From contig SVJM01000021.1 in NCBI GenBank assembly GCA_015068975.1, positions 1 to 34,434 on the forward strand: 34,434 bases of DNA, given 5' to 3'. Below the pieces are notes generated by a model. It made no database searches and had not been told where the DNA came from. It saw nothing but the letters and a program-made list of their open reading frames with translations. The stretch is from Oscillospiraceae bacterium. GTDB taxonomy: Bacteria; Bacillota; Clostridia; UMGS1810. The position numbers and the translations under genes are program-made. Shown piece after piece: positions 16,285 through 23,911 of the stretch (within the stretch, counting starts at the first letter, position 1; the number at the start of each line of letters is the position of its first letter).

Positions 16285-16342
16285 TCACAAAAATGGAATA
16301 ACTGTTTTTAAAAACATCTTAAATAAGAACTTATTGTATGAT
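16285..16342 (+). promoter_or_regulatory. Activator site and -10 of the esterase-GH10 operon
   Basis: TCACAAAAATGGA (16285-16297) is followed after 39 bases by TATGAT (16337-16342). The expected -35 position (16314-16319, ACATCT) is unlike TTGACA. A poor -35 with an upstream protein site suits AraC-type activation. The RBS before ATG 16381 is GGAGGA (16367-16372). Confidence 0.5.
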
Positions 16343-16380
16343 AAGATAAATATGTAAATAATTTACGGAGGAATGTCAAA

Positions 16381-18555
16381 ATGAAAAAATTTTGTTCATG
16401 GTTTTTAGTATTTATTTTGATTTTTTCACTTTTAAATGTAAATGTATTTTCTGCTGATGTCATAAAAGGAGACAAAGTTCTTTCTTTTGATGATTTCAAG
16501 AAAGCAAATTTTGTATTCGGGCAGGGGGGAAGTACTGCTGTAAACAGTGACGGAAGTTTCACTGTAAAGGTGGAAGGTGTTACAACATCAAATGCTTCAT
16601 CCATTGCCAGAATGGATGGTTTTATGAATGGTAAGTGTGCAGATGGTGATGTGATGACATTGTCATTTACTGCAAGACTTACATCCGGTGGAGAAAATGG
16701 CAAAGGTGCAATTCAGGTACAACAGGAAGTACCTAAAGTATATACCAAATGTCTTTTTGAAAAGTTTGAAATCTCATCTGACTGGCAGACATATACTTTT
16801 ACATATACTGCAAATAAAGCAGCTTCAAACTTTGCTGTAAGACTGGGATTCTATGTACAGACAATAGAATTTAAGGATTTTTGTGTATATAACGGCGGTC
16901 AACCCTCTGATGACAGACTGAAAATGGTGGAGATTTTTTCAGACGGGATGGTTTTGCAGAGAGGAAAGCCTATTCCCGTATGGGGACACAGTTCCGATGA
17001 GGGCGGAAATGTTACGGTAACACTGGGGGACAAAACTGTCACAACCACAGTTTCAAATGGCGAATGGAGAACAGAACTTCCTGCATTTACAAAGGCAACC
17101 GGTCTTACAATGACAGTTAAAGATTCTGTAGAAACTCTCACTTTCAAGGATGTAGCAATAGGTGATGTTATTCTTCTTATGGGACAGTCAAATATGGCAT
17201 TTCAAATGAAAAAAGCATATGGCTGCGAAGATATTATTAAAGATGCTTCATCCTGTGACATAAGAAGGTATCGTCAGGAAGCTGTAGGTTCATATACAAA
17301 GATGGATGACAACATGAACGGAAGCTGGATTAAATCTGACGAAAACACAGTTCTTAACTACGAAGCAGTGGGATATATAGCTGCTTATCAGCTGGCTAAG
17401 AAACACAATGTGACGATAGGTCTCCTTGGATGTAACAAAGGATCAAGTCTTATAGAGACATTTATGGACTATGATCTGTTTACTACAAGAGATAACTACA
17501 AAGTAACAATTGATCTTTATAATACAAAAAAAGATAAAAATGATGACTGGTGGGTACAGGTTCCATCAGGGCTTTACAATCAGATGATTCATCCCTTTAT
17601 ACCATATGCCATAAGCAGTGCGGTATGGTATCAGGGAGAGGCAAATGCTACAAGAAGTGAACTTTATGCATATCAGATTTATGACCTTATAAATGACTAC
17701 AGACAAAAATTCAACAGCCCTGATATGCCTTTTGTAGTTGTACAGCTTGCACCTTATTCAAAGAAGGATCACAAGGATATAAATCAGGTATTTCTTGATA
17801 CACATAAGAGAATGGACAATGTTGCGGTAGTTTCTACTGCAAACGAAGGACCGAAGGGGTATACCGATGAGGAAGAAATACATCCTATGACCAAGAGACC
17901 TGTAGGTGACAGGGTGTTCTATTCACTTGATAATATCCTCTATGGCGAGGAGTATGAGTATTCAGGTCCTGAATATATGTATATGAAATATAAGGACAAA
18001 AAGCCTGTTCTTTATTTCTCACATACAGGCAAAGGACTCAAAATTGCAAACGGAGAAACAGAACTTAAAGGCTTCAAAGCGTCAAAGGACGGAGTGAATT
18101 TTGAAAATGTATCTGCAAGGATAGAAGGCAATACAGTGGTTATTGATATGGTAGATGCCATTGAAGTAAGATACTCATTTGTAGCAACAGAATCCAATGG
18201 TACCCTCGGAGGAAATCTTACAAATGATACAGATATTCCTGCTTTCCCATTCAGAGCAAGTCTTCCTGATGTGGAGATTGTGTCAGCAGTTTTAAATAAA
18301 TCCGAAGCAAATACCACAGCAGATATAACAGTCAGAAATAAAGGCTACAGTGAATTTAATCCGAAGTTTTTTGTAGCAGTGTACGAGGGACAGAAGCTTG
18401 TGTCTGTAAAAATACAGACAGAAAAGATTTCTACTGTAGATGAAATAAAGGTTTCTCTTCCTGTTGATTACAAAAATGATACTGCAGTAAGGACATATGT
18501 ATGGGATGGAAACGGAAGTATTAAGGCTTACACAGCCTCTCATGACGTAAAGTAA
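16381..18555 (+). CDS. Secreted SASA-type carbohydrate esterase with binding module
   Basis: 724 residues: signal peptide (1-24), a beta-sandwich module (about 30-172), then a sialate-O-acetylesterase-like (SASA) hydrolase. The opening IFSDGMVLQR...PIPVWG (185-202), nucleophile S270 in GQSNM, WYQGEAN (416-422) and H501 in EIHPMTKRPVGDR are classic for the family. Residues about 630-724 form a C-terminal beta domain. SASA enzymes remove O-acetyl groups from sialic acid or, in plant-glycan loci, from xylan, mannan or pectin. No sialic-acid gene is seen, so a plant-glycan acetylesterase is more likely. Its N-terminal module is the same kind as in the GH10 proteins. It is 19 bases ahead of a GH10 gene in one operon. 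Confidence 0.83.
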   Translation: MKKFCSWFLVFILIFSLLNVNVFSADVIKGDKVLSFDDFKKANFVFGQGGSTAVNSDGSFTVKVEGVTTSNASSIARMDGFMNGKCADGDVMTLSFTARLTSGGENGKGAIQVQQEVPKVYTKCLFEKFEISSDWQTYTFTYTANKAASNFAVRLGFYVQTIEFKDFCVYNGGQPSDDRLKMVEIFSDGMVLQRGKPIPVWGHSSDEGGNVTVTLGDKTVTTTVSNGEWRTELPAFTKATGLTMTVKDSVETLTFKDVAIGDVILLMGQSNMAFQMKKAYGCEDIIKDASSCDIRRYRQEAVGSYTKMDDNMNGSWIKSDENTVLNYEAVGYIAAYQLAKKHNVTIGLLGCNKGSSLIETFMDYDLFTTRDNYKVTIDLYNTKKDKNDDWWVQVPSGLYNQMIHPFIPYAISSAVWYQGEANATRSELYAYQIYDLINDYRQKFNSPDMPFVVVQLAPYSKKDHKDINQVFLDTHKRMDNVAVVSTANEGPKGYTDEEEIHPMTKRPVGDRVFYSLDNILYGEEYEYSGPEYMYMKYKDKKPVLYFSHTGKGLKIANGETELKGFKASKDGVNFENVSARIEGNTVVIDMVDAIEVRYSFVATESNGTLGGNLTNDTDIPAFPFRASLPDVEIVSAVLNKSEANTTADITVRNKGYSEFNPKFFVAVYEGQKLVSVKIQTEKISTVDEIKVSLPVDYKNDTAVRTYVWDGNGSIKAYTASHDVK

Positions 18556-18574
18556 AAAAGAAAGGATGAATGAA

Positions 18575-20833
18575 ATGAAAAAATATGTATCACTTATTCT
18601 TTGTATCTGTATGATATTATCATCATTTTGTATGATAAATGCATCAGCAGATGAAAGTATAAAAATCACAGTTAACGGCAAGGAACTTACTCTTGATCAG
18701 ATGCCTGTAATCAAAGAAGGCAGAACTCTTATTCCCTTAAGAGGAATATCAGAAGCTCTCGGTGCAGAGGTTATCTATACCGATTCCACAAAGAGAGTAA
18801 CCGCCACAAGAGATGATGTGGTAGTAAAGCTCAAAATCGGAAGCAATGAAGCTTATGTGGATGAACATAAAAAGACACTTGATGTTCCTGCAGAAATAAT
18901 CAATTCGAGAACTATGGTTCCTGTAAGATTTGTATCTGAAGCATTTGGATCTGATGTTAAATGGGATGATGCAACAAGAACAGTTACGATTACAGATAAT
19001 GGTACAAAGAAGGGAAATCTTGCACCGCTTATCTCGGAATTTCATCGTCCTGTTCCAACAAAATTTGAAAAATCAAACAGAATAGACGATACTCTCTATT
19101 TTGATGCTTCAAAAGGCGGTATTCCTGACGAAAGTCTTGGAGAGGTTGTCTTTGATCAGGCAATGTTCAATGAAAATATCGAAGTTCTGGGTGAGGGTGA
19201 ATACGGTACAGCAGAGATAAAAGACGGTGTTCTTGTAGCAACTACTACTACTCTCCCGGGCGTAAGCAGTAAGTTTATAGTAAAAGCAAAAAATCAGGTA
19301 AAAGGCGATATCAAGGCAGAGGATGTACTTCTTCTTTCCTTTGATATGAGATGTACTTCCGGCGGAGATGAAAACGACCTTGGCTGTGCAATTGTTCAGC
19401 TTGAAGAACCTAAAACATATTCCAAGTCCATATTCTCAGAGGTTTATACAGGAAGAGAATGGGAAACAGTATATCTGCCGGGTACAGGTGTAGCAGGAGC
19501 TGTAAATTTTGGTATCAGAGTAGGCAAAATGCTCCAGACTATAGAAATCAAAAATATCAAGCTTGTAAACTACGGTAATAAAGTAGATATTGATTCACTA
19601 TCAAATGACGGATCTTCACTTCCGTATCTTGAGAAGGGCGCACAGTGGAGAGAAGATGCATTCAAGAGAATCGAAGAAATAAGAAAAGGTGACTTTACTG
19701 TTGTAGTAAAGGACAAAGATGGAAATGTGATTCCTGATGCAAAAGTGGAACTTGATATGTTTGAGCATGAATTCCAGTTTGGTACAAGTATCAGAAATAC
19801 ATATTTCAAAAACGAAACTGCAAAAAGTAAAATTTCCGAAAACTTCAATGCAGGTGTTTCAGAAGGATGTATGAAATGGGCACCTTATATGGAAAATGAG
19901 AATTTGAGAATTCAGGCACGTACAGATATGGAAGAAAGTCAGGCTCTTGGTATCAAATACTACAGAGGACATACTATTCTCTGGGAGGTTGACGGCAAGA
20001 CCTCTGCAGGTAATGTGATGGTTCCTATGGCTGTTCAGGAAGCTGCCAAAAAAGGCGACAAGGAATTCGTTATGTCAGAGCTTGATAAATGGACAGAAAC
20101 TATCCTTAAGGAATTTAACGGTGAGCTTTGTGACTGGGATGTTGTAAACGAAATTGTTGAGCAGACAGGCTTAAGAGATACAGGTGTATACGGCAATGAA
20201 ATCTATCCGTATATTTTTGCAAAGGCAAGAGACCTTGATCCGTCTTGTGATCTTTATTACAATTCAAACAGAGTATTCAAGGGTACAGACAGATTTATGA
20301 AGTATCTTGAGTATTTCGAAAGCAACAATGTAGATTATGACGGTATCGGTATGCAGACACACAGAAACAGTATTGGCGATATGTTCCCAATGGAGCAGGT
20401 AGTAGAGCTTTATGCCAAGATAAGAGAAATCTGTGATAAAAAGCTTAAGGTAACAGAATTCTCAAATGCCATTACAGATCTTAATCTTCAGGGCGGATAC
20501 ACAAGAGACTCTATTATTGCCGCATTTGCAGAGCCGAATATGGAAGGATTTATTTACTGGGGATTCTGGGATGGCTCAAACTTTGACGCAAGAAGTCCTA
20601 TGTATGATACAGAATTTAACTTAAAGCCTGCAGGTTTGGCTTTTCAGGATCTTGTATACAACAAATGGTGGACAAGAGATGCTGTGGCAAATACAGACAA
20701 AGATGGTAAGGCAGTAATCAACGGTTACTACGGTGACTATGATGTAGAAGTAACAGCTAACGGAAAAACTGTAAAGACTATGGTAGCATTCCATAAGGGA
20801 TATGGCAATGTGCTTGAAATTGTTGTAGAATAA
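18575..20833 (+). CDS. Secreted GH10 glycosidase with copper-amine-oxidase-like N domain
   Basis: 752 residues from ATG 18575; AAGG (18562-18565) fits this start and not the ATG at 18566, which overlaps the RBS. Order: signal peptide (1-25), stalk domain (about 27-142), binding module (about 210-335), GH10 barrel (about 355-675), C-terminal beta domain (about 695-752). Acid/base E526 in WDVVNE, nucleophile E628 in KVTEFS; MKW, RGH and GIGMQTH are kept and the RGHTLVWH site reads RGHTILWE. It is the second gene of the esterase operon, so its product probably meets an acetylated beta-glycan such as acetyl-xylan. Sequence divergence from the copies at 2019 and 21029 is clear in the barrel loops. 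Confidence 0.88.
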   Translation: MKKYVSLILCICMILSSFCMINASADESIKITVNGKELTLDQMPVIKEGRTLIPLRGISEALGAEVIYTDSTKRVTATRDDVVVKLKIGSNEAYVDEHKKTLDVPAEIINSRTMVPVRFVSEAFGSDVKWDDATRTVTITDNGTKKGNLAPLISEFHRPVPTKFEKSNRIDDTLYFDASKGGIPDESLGEVVFDQAMFNENIEVLGEGEYGTAEIKDGVLVATTTTLPGVSSKFIVKAKNQVKGDIKAEDVLLLSFDMRCTSGGDENDLGCAIVQLEEPKTYSKSIFSEVYTGREWETVYLPGTGVAGAVNFGIRVGKMLQTIEIKNIKLVNYGNKVDIDSLSNDGSSLPYLEKGAQWREDAFKRIEEIRKGDFTVVVKDKDGNVIPDAKVELDMFEHEFQFGTSIRNTYFKNETAKSKISENFNAGVSEGCMKWAPYMENENLRIQARTDMEESQALGIKYYRGHTILWEVDGKTSAGNVMVPMAVQEAAKKGDKEFVMSELDKWTETILKEFNGELCDWDVVNEIVEQTGLRDTGVYGNEIYPYIFAKARDLDPSCDLYYNSNRVFKGTDRFMKYLEYFESNNVDYDGIGMQTHRNSIGDMFPMEQVVELYAKIREICDKKLKVTEFSNAITDLNLQGGYTRDSIIAAFAEPNMEGFIYWGFWDGSNFDARSPMYDTEFNLKPAGLAFQDLVYNKWWTRDAVANTDKDGKAVINGYYGDYDVEVTANGKTVKTMVAFHKGYGNVLEIVVE

Positions 20834-20850
20834 TAAACCGGCATAACCAA

Positions 20851-20892
20851 AACAGGAGATTGTAAAAACATTTTTTACATCTCCTGTTTTTT
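20851..20892 (+). terminator. Rho-independent terminator of the esterase-GH10 operon
   Basis: AACAGGAGAT (20851-20860) with GTAAAAA (20862-20868) pairs with TTTTTTAC (20871-20878) and ATCTCCTGTT (20879-20888), one bulged base, then a T-run to 20892. It starts 17 bases after the GH10 stop. Confidence 0.9.
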
Positions 20893-20965
20893 GTATTTGA
20901 TAAATAACATAAAACTGAAAAGAATTATATGGTTCTGATATACAATATTATGGTATCAAATACAA

Positions 20966-20994
20966 TTGACATTTTTCTTGATTTGATTTAGTAT
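20966..20994 (+). promoter_or_regulatory. Promoter of the last GH10 gene
   Basis: TTGACA (20966-20971), 17 bases, TAGTAT (20989-20994); a TATAAA at 20992-20997 is an alternative -10. The -35 is embedded in AAATACAATTGACATTTTT, identical to the block before the GH10 gene at 2019. RBS AAGGAG (21015-21020). Confidence 0.62.
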
Positions 20995-21028
20995 AAAGAT
21001 ATAAACTTTATGGTAAGGAGAATGAAAA

Positions 21029-23302
21029 ATGAAAAAATTATTATCATTATTTCTTTCAGTATTGATGATTACGGCTCTGTTTGTACCAATGGGTACATAT
21101 GCCGATGATTCGATCAAGGTTGTAATTGACGGTGCTAATCAAGTCTACGATGTTATGCCCGTTATAGTAAACGACAGAACGCTTGTTCCTATGCGTGGTA
21201 TTTTTGAAGCACTTGGTGCAGAAATAGCATGGGACGATGCTACAAAGACAGTTACAGGTACAAAGGGCGATATAAAGATTGTTCTTACTATCGGAAATGC
21301 TGTTGCAAAGGTAGGGGATACAGAGGTTACTCTTGATTCACCTGCAGCTATTGTTTCAGACAGAACTATGGTTCCTGTAAGATTTATTTCAGAATCCTTG
21401 GGATGTAAGGTAAACTGGATAGGAGATACACGTACAGTTGAGATTTCTTCCAAGGCTGGTATGGCAGCTCTTAAGAGCGATGTTCACAGAAAGGTTCCTA
21501 CAAGCTTTGAAAAATCAAATGCTTTGGATGATTTGTATTTCTTCCCACAGGGCGGAAAAGCTATGGATGAAATTTTTAAATCTCTTCAGGGTGCAAAAGA
21601 AATCTATTCAATGGCAGATCTTAAAGAGAGAATTAAGAATAGCGGCGAAGAATACGGTCAGATGGAATTTATTCAGGTTGACGGAAAGGAAGTTTTGAGA
21701 ATTACAACAACGTCAGTTCCTCAGACCTTGTCAAAAGCTATCCTTAAGGACCCTACAGCTTTCAAAGACAGATTTAGTGGTGGAGATATTCTTCTCTTTA
21801 CATTCAAATTGAGAACTGTTTCAGGCGGAGATGAAACCGGTAAAGGAAAGATACAGATTCAGGTAGAGCATCCTGAAACATACAAGAAGATGCTCTTTGA
21901 ATATGCTTCTGCAGGTAAAGAATGGGAGCAGATATATCTTCCGTTGGAAGGAAAACAGGATCACTATTCAATGGGTATAAGATTTGGCTTCTATGCTCCA
22001 CAGGTAGTTGAAATCGCTGATTTTCAGGTGCTTGATTTCGCAGGTACACAGTACACAATTTCCGACCTTCCTATGACAGGGGGAGAGACATACCCTGAGC
22101 TTGACGAGGGTGCTGAGTGGAGAACACAGGCACTTAAGGATATCGAAGCAAACAGAAAAGGGGACTTCTCTGTAGTAGTTAAGGATAAAGACGGAAATGT
22201 TATTCCGAACGCAGAAGTAGAGTTTGATATGTTTGAGCATGAATATCAGTTCGGTGCTTCAACAAACAACAAAATTTATACAAACGACGAATATGCAAAG
22301 AGATTTGCAGAAAACTTCAACACAATGGTTGTAGAGCATACAATGAAGTGGGGACCATACGAAGAAGATACAGGCAATCCAAAAGCTGCAAGAAAGACAG
22401 TTGACAAGTCTAAAGAACTTGGTATCAAATACTTCAGAGGTCATACACTTATCTGGGAAAGAGATTTAAGCTCATCAGGTGCATCTTATCTTACACCTGC
22501 ATATATGTTTGAAGATGAAATGCTCTTGAACAGACCAAAATTTGATGCGACAGTAGAAGCATTTATCAAAGAGATGTGTGAAGCATTCCCTGAAATGGAT
22601 GACTGGGATGTAGTCAACGAGCTTACATACTATGATGCCTTCAGACAGAAGGTAGGCGATGAAGCTATGGTTCAGTGGTTTGACTGGGCAAGGAAGTATT
22701 CTCAGCCGGGTACAGACCTTTATTATAATGAAACACATGGTGTATGGGAATACAAGGATGAATTCTGGGGATATCTTGACTTCTTTAAGAAAAATAATGT
22801 AGATATCGATGCTATCGGTATTCAGTCACACAACAATGCAGGAAGATACTTCCCACAGCCTACAGAAGTTAAGGCTATGTATGACAGAATTGCAAATGAG
22901 TACGGACTTAAGCTTAAAGTAACAGAGTTCTCATGCTCACGTCCTGATGCATATCTTCAGGCAGCACATATGAGAGATCTTATGATAGTTACATTTGCTC
23001 ATCCTGCATCTACAGGATTCCTTATGTGGGATTTCTGGGATGGCGGTTCATTCTCAGCTTATGCTCCTCTCTATTCATCAGAATGGGGACTCAAAAAAGC
23101 AGGTCAGGTATATCAGGATCTTGTTTACAATAAATGGTGGACAAAGGATGCAAAGGCAACAACAAATGCAGAAGGTAAGGCAAGTGTAAGAGGCTTCTAT
23201 GGTGATTATGATGTAACTGTTACTGCAAATGGTAAGACAAAGACGGTATCATGTGCATATCACAAAGGCTATGATAATGTGCTCGAAATCACAATAGACT
23301 AA
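21029..23302 (+). CDS. Secreted GH10 glycosidase with copper-amine-oxidase-like N domain
   Basis: 757 residues: signal peptide (1-25), stalk domain (about 27-141), binding module (about 205-340), GH10 barrel (about 362-695), C-terminal beta domain (about 702-757). Acid/base E531 in WDVVNE, nucleophile E633 in KVTEFS, MKW (439-441), RGH (470-472) and GIQSH (597-601) are kept; RGHTLIWE again replaces RGHTLVWH. It is closest in its N terminus, promoter and RBS to the gene at 2019, so the two are probably recent duplicates that kept their control region. It is monocistronic. No standard terminator follows; the hairpin at 23393-23423 inside the first 214-bp repeat may do that job. Confidence 0.88.
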   Translation: MKKLLSLFLSVLMITALFVPMGTYADDSIKVVIDGANQVYDVMPVIVNDRTLVPMRGIFEALGAEIAWDDATKTVTGTKGDIKIVLTIGNAVAKVGDTEVTLDSPAAIVSDRTMVPVRFISESLGCKVNWIGDTRTVEISSKAGMAALKSDVHRKVPTSFEKSNALDDLYFFPQGGKAMDEIFKSLQGAKEIYSMADLKERIKNSGEEYGQMEFIQVDGKEVLRITTTSVPQTLSKAILKDPTAFKDRFSGGDILLFTFKLRTVSGGDETGKGKIQIQVEHPETYKKMLFEYASAGKEWEQIYLPLEGKQDHYSMGIRFGFYAPQVVEIADFQVLDFAGTQYTISDLPMTGGETYPELDEGAEWRTQALKDIEANRKGDFSVVVKDKDGNVIPNAEVEFDMFEHEYQFGASTNNKIYTNDEYAKRFAENFNTMVVEHTMKWGPYEEDTGNPKAARKTVDKSKELGIKYFRGHTLIWERDLSSSGASYLTPAYMFEDEMLLNRPKFDATVEAFIKEMCEAFPEMDDWDVVNELTYYDAFRQKVGDEAMVQWFDWARKYSQPGTDLYYNETHGVWEYKDEFWGYLDFFKKNNVDIDAIGIQSHNNAGRYFPQPTEVKAMYDRIANEYGLKLKVTEFSCSRPDAYLQAAHMRDLMIVTFAHPASTGFLMWDFWDGGSFSAYAPLYSSEWGLKKAGQVYQDLVYNKWWTKDAKATTNAEGKASVRGFYGDYDVTVTANGKTKTVSCAYHKGYDNVLEITID

Positions 23303-23313
23303 ATAGAAATGTA

Positions 23314-23527
23314 AAAATTACCCATAACGCAAAATGGCTGGGGAAAGCACAATTAGATAATTCTAAAATTAATAACTATGCAGTGTTCAAGGAAGGGAAG
23401 CACCCGTGAAGGGTGCTTCCCTTTGATTATATGCCATTTTGCTTTGAACAAACTTCACCATCGACGTATACACATACGCCTTCGGTTCAGTTTGTCCAAT
23501 CTGAGCAATTTTTCCTATTTCTTATTT
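23314..23527. repeat. 214-bp structured repeat, copy 1
   Basis: First of two direct copies with a period of 217 bases. It holds a perfect 13-bp hairpin, AAGGGAAGCACCC (23393-23405) with GGGTGCTTCCCTT (23411-23423); arms GCAAAATGGC (23329-23338) and GCCATTTTGC (23433-23442); arms TGTTCAA (23384-23390) and TTGAACA (23444-23450), which cross the previous pair as in a pseudoknot; and a stem at 23463-23480. The 609-base space 23303-23911 holds only these repeats and the promoters of the next operon; no gene is evident. Confidence 0.9.
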
Positions 23528-23530
23528 ATC

Positions 23531-23744
23531 AAAATTCCCCATAACGCAAAATGGCTGGGGAAAGCACAATTAGATAATTCTAAAATTAATAACTATGCAG
23601 TGTTCAAGGAAGGGAAGCACCCGTGAAGGGCGCTTCCCTTTGATTATATGCCATTTTGCTTTGAACAAACTTCACCATCGACGTATACACATACGCCATC
23701 GGTTCAGTTTGTCCAATCTGAGTAATTTTTCCTATTTCTTATTT
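23531..23744. repeat. 214-bp structured repeat, copy 2
   Basis: Four differences from copy 1 over 214 bases (at 23537, 23631, 23698 and 23723), separated from it by three bases. The change at 23631 (T to C) turns a pair of the 13-bp hairpin into A-C on the plus strand but G-U on the minus strand. Confidence 0.9.
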
Positions 23745-23788
23745 TGTACCTATTCTTTTTTGAAATAAAACTGTAATATTTTTGTCAT

Positions 23789-23818
23789 ATTATAGAAAAA
23801 ATTAGTTGATTGTTTCAA
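23789..23818 (-). promoter_or_regulatory. Candidate minus-strand promoter reading into the 214-bp repeats
   Basis: Minus strand: TTGAAA (23818-23813), an 18-base spacer, TATAAT (23794-23789). RNA would begin near 23782 and enter copy 2 at 23744. The region is AT-rich, so a chance match is possible, and it overlaps the -35 of the LIV operon promoter. Confidence 0.45.
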
Positions 23819-23834
23819 AAAAGTGTGATATGAT
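23806..23834 (+). promoter_or_regulatory. Promoter of the LIV-type ABC operon
   Basis: TTGATT (23806-23811), 17 bases, TATGAT (23829-23834), giving a leader of about 70 bases before ATG 23912. The RBS is AGGAAGGGAAG just upstream of the start. Confidence 0.65.
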
Positions 23835-23848
23835 ACTATTATACTTGG

Positions 23849-23870
23849 TAGATTTGTACAAACAAATCTA
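23849..23870. promoter_or_regulatory. Inverted repeat at the start of the LIV leader
   Basis: TAGATTTG (23849-23856), TACAAA, CAAATCTA (23863-23870): an 8-bp perfect repeat, and TTTGTACAAA (23853-23862) inside it is itself a 10-bp palindrome. It lies 15 bases after the -10, so it could be a repressor operator or a leader hairpin. No T-run follows closely enough for a terminator. Confidence 0.55.
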
Positions 23871-23911
23871 AAAGTAAAAAATTCTTTTAACAAAAAAGGA
23901 AGGGAAGTAAA

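Noticed and set aside
16381-18555. Sialic-acid utilisation role for the SASA esterase
   Set aside because: No sialidase, sialic-acid lyase, epimerase or transporter is present; the operon partner is a GH10 enzyme.
23378-23626. 82-codon open frame spanning both 214-bp repeats
   Set aside because: It begins and ends inside copies of the repeat, has no RBS and no domain-like composition; the hairpin content explains the sequence better.
23314-23744. CRISPR array
   Set aside because: Only two units of 214 bp separated by three bases; no short repeats, spacers or cas genes.
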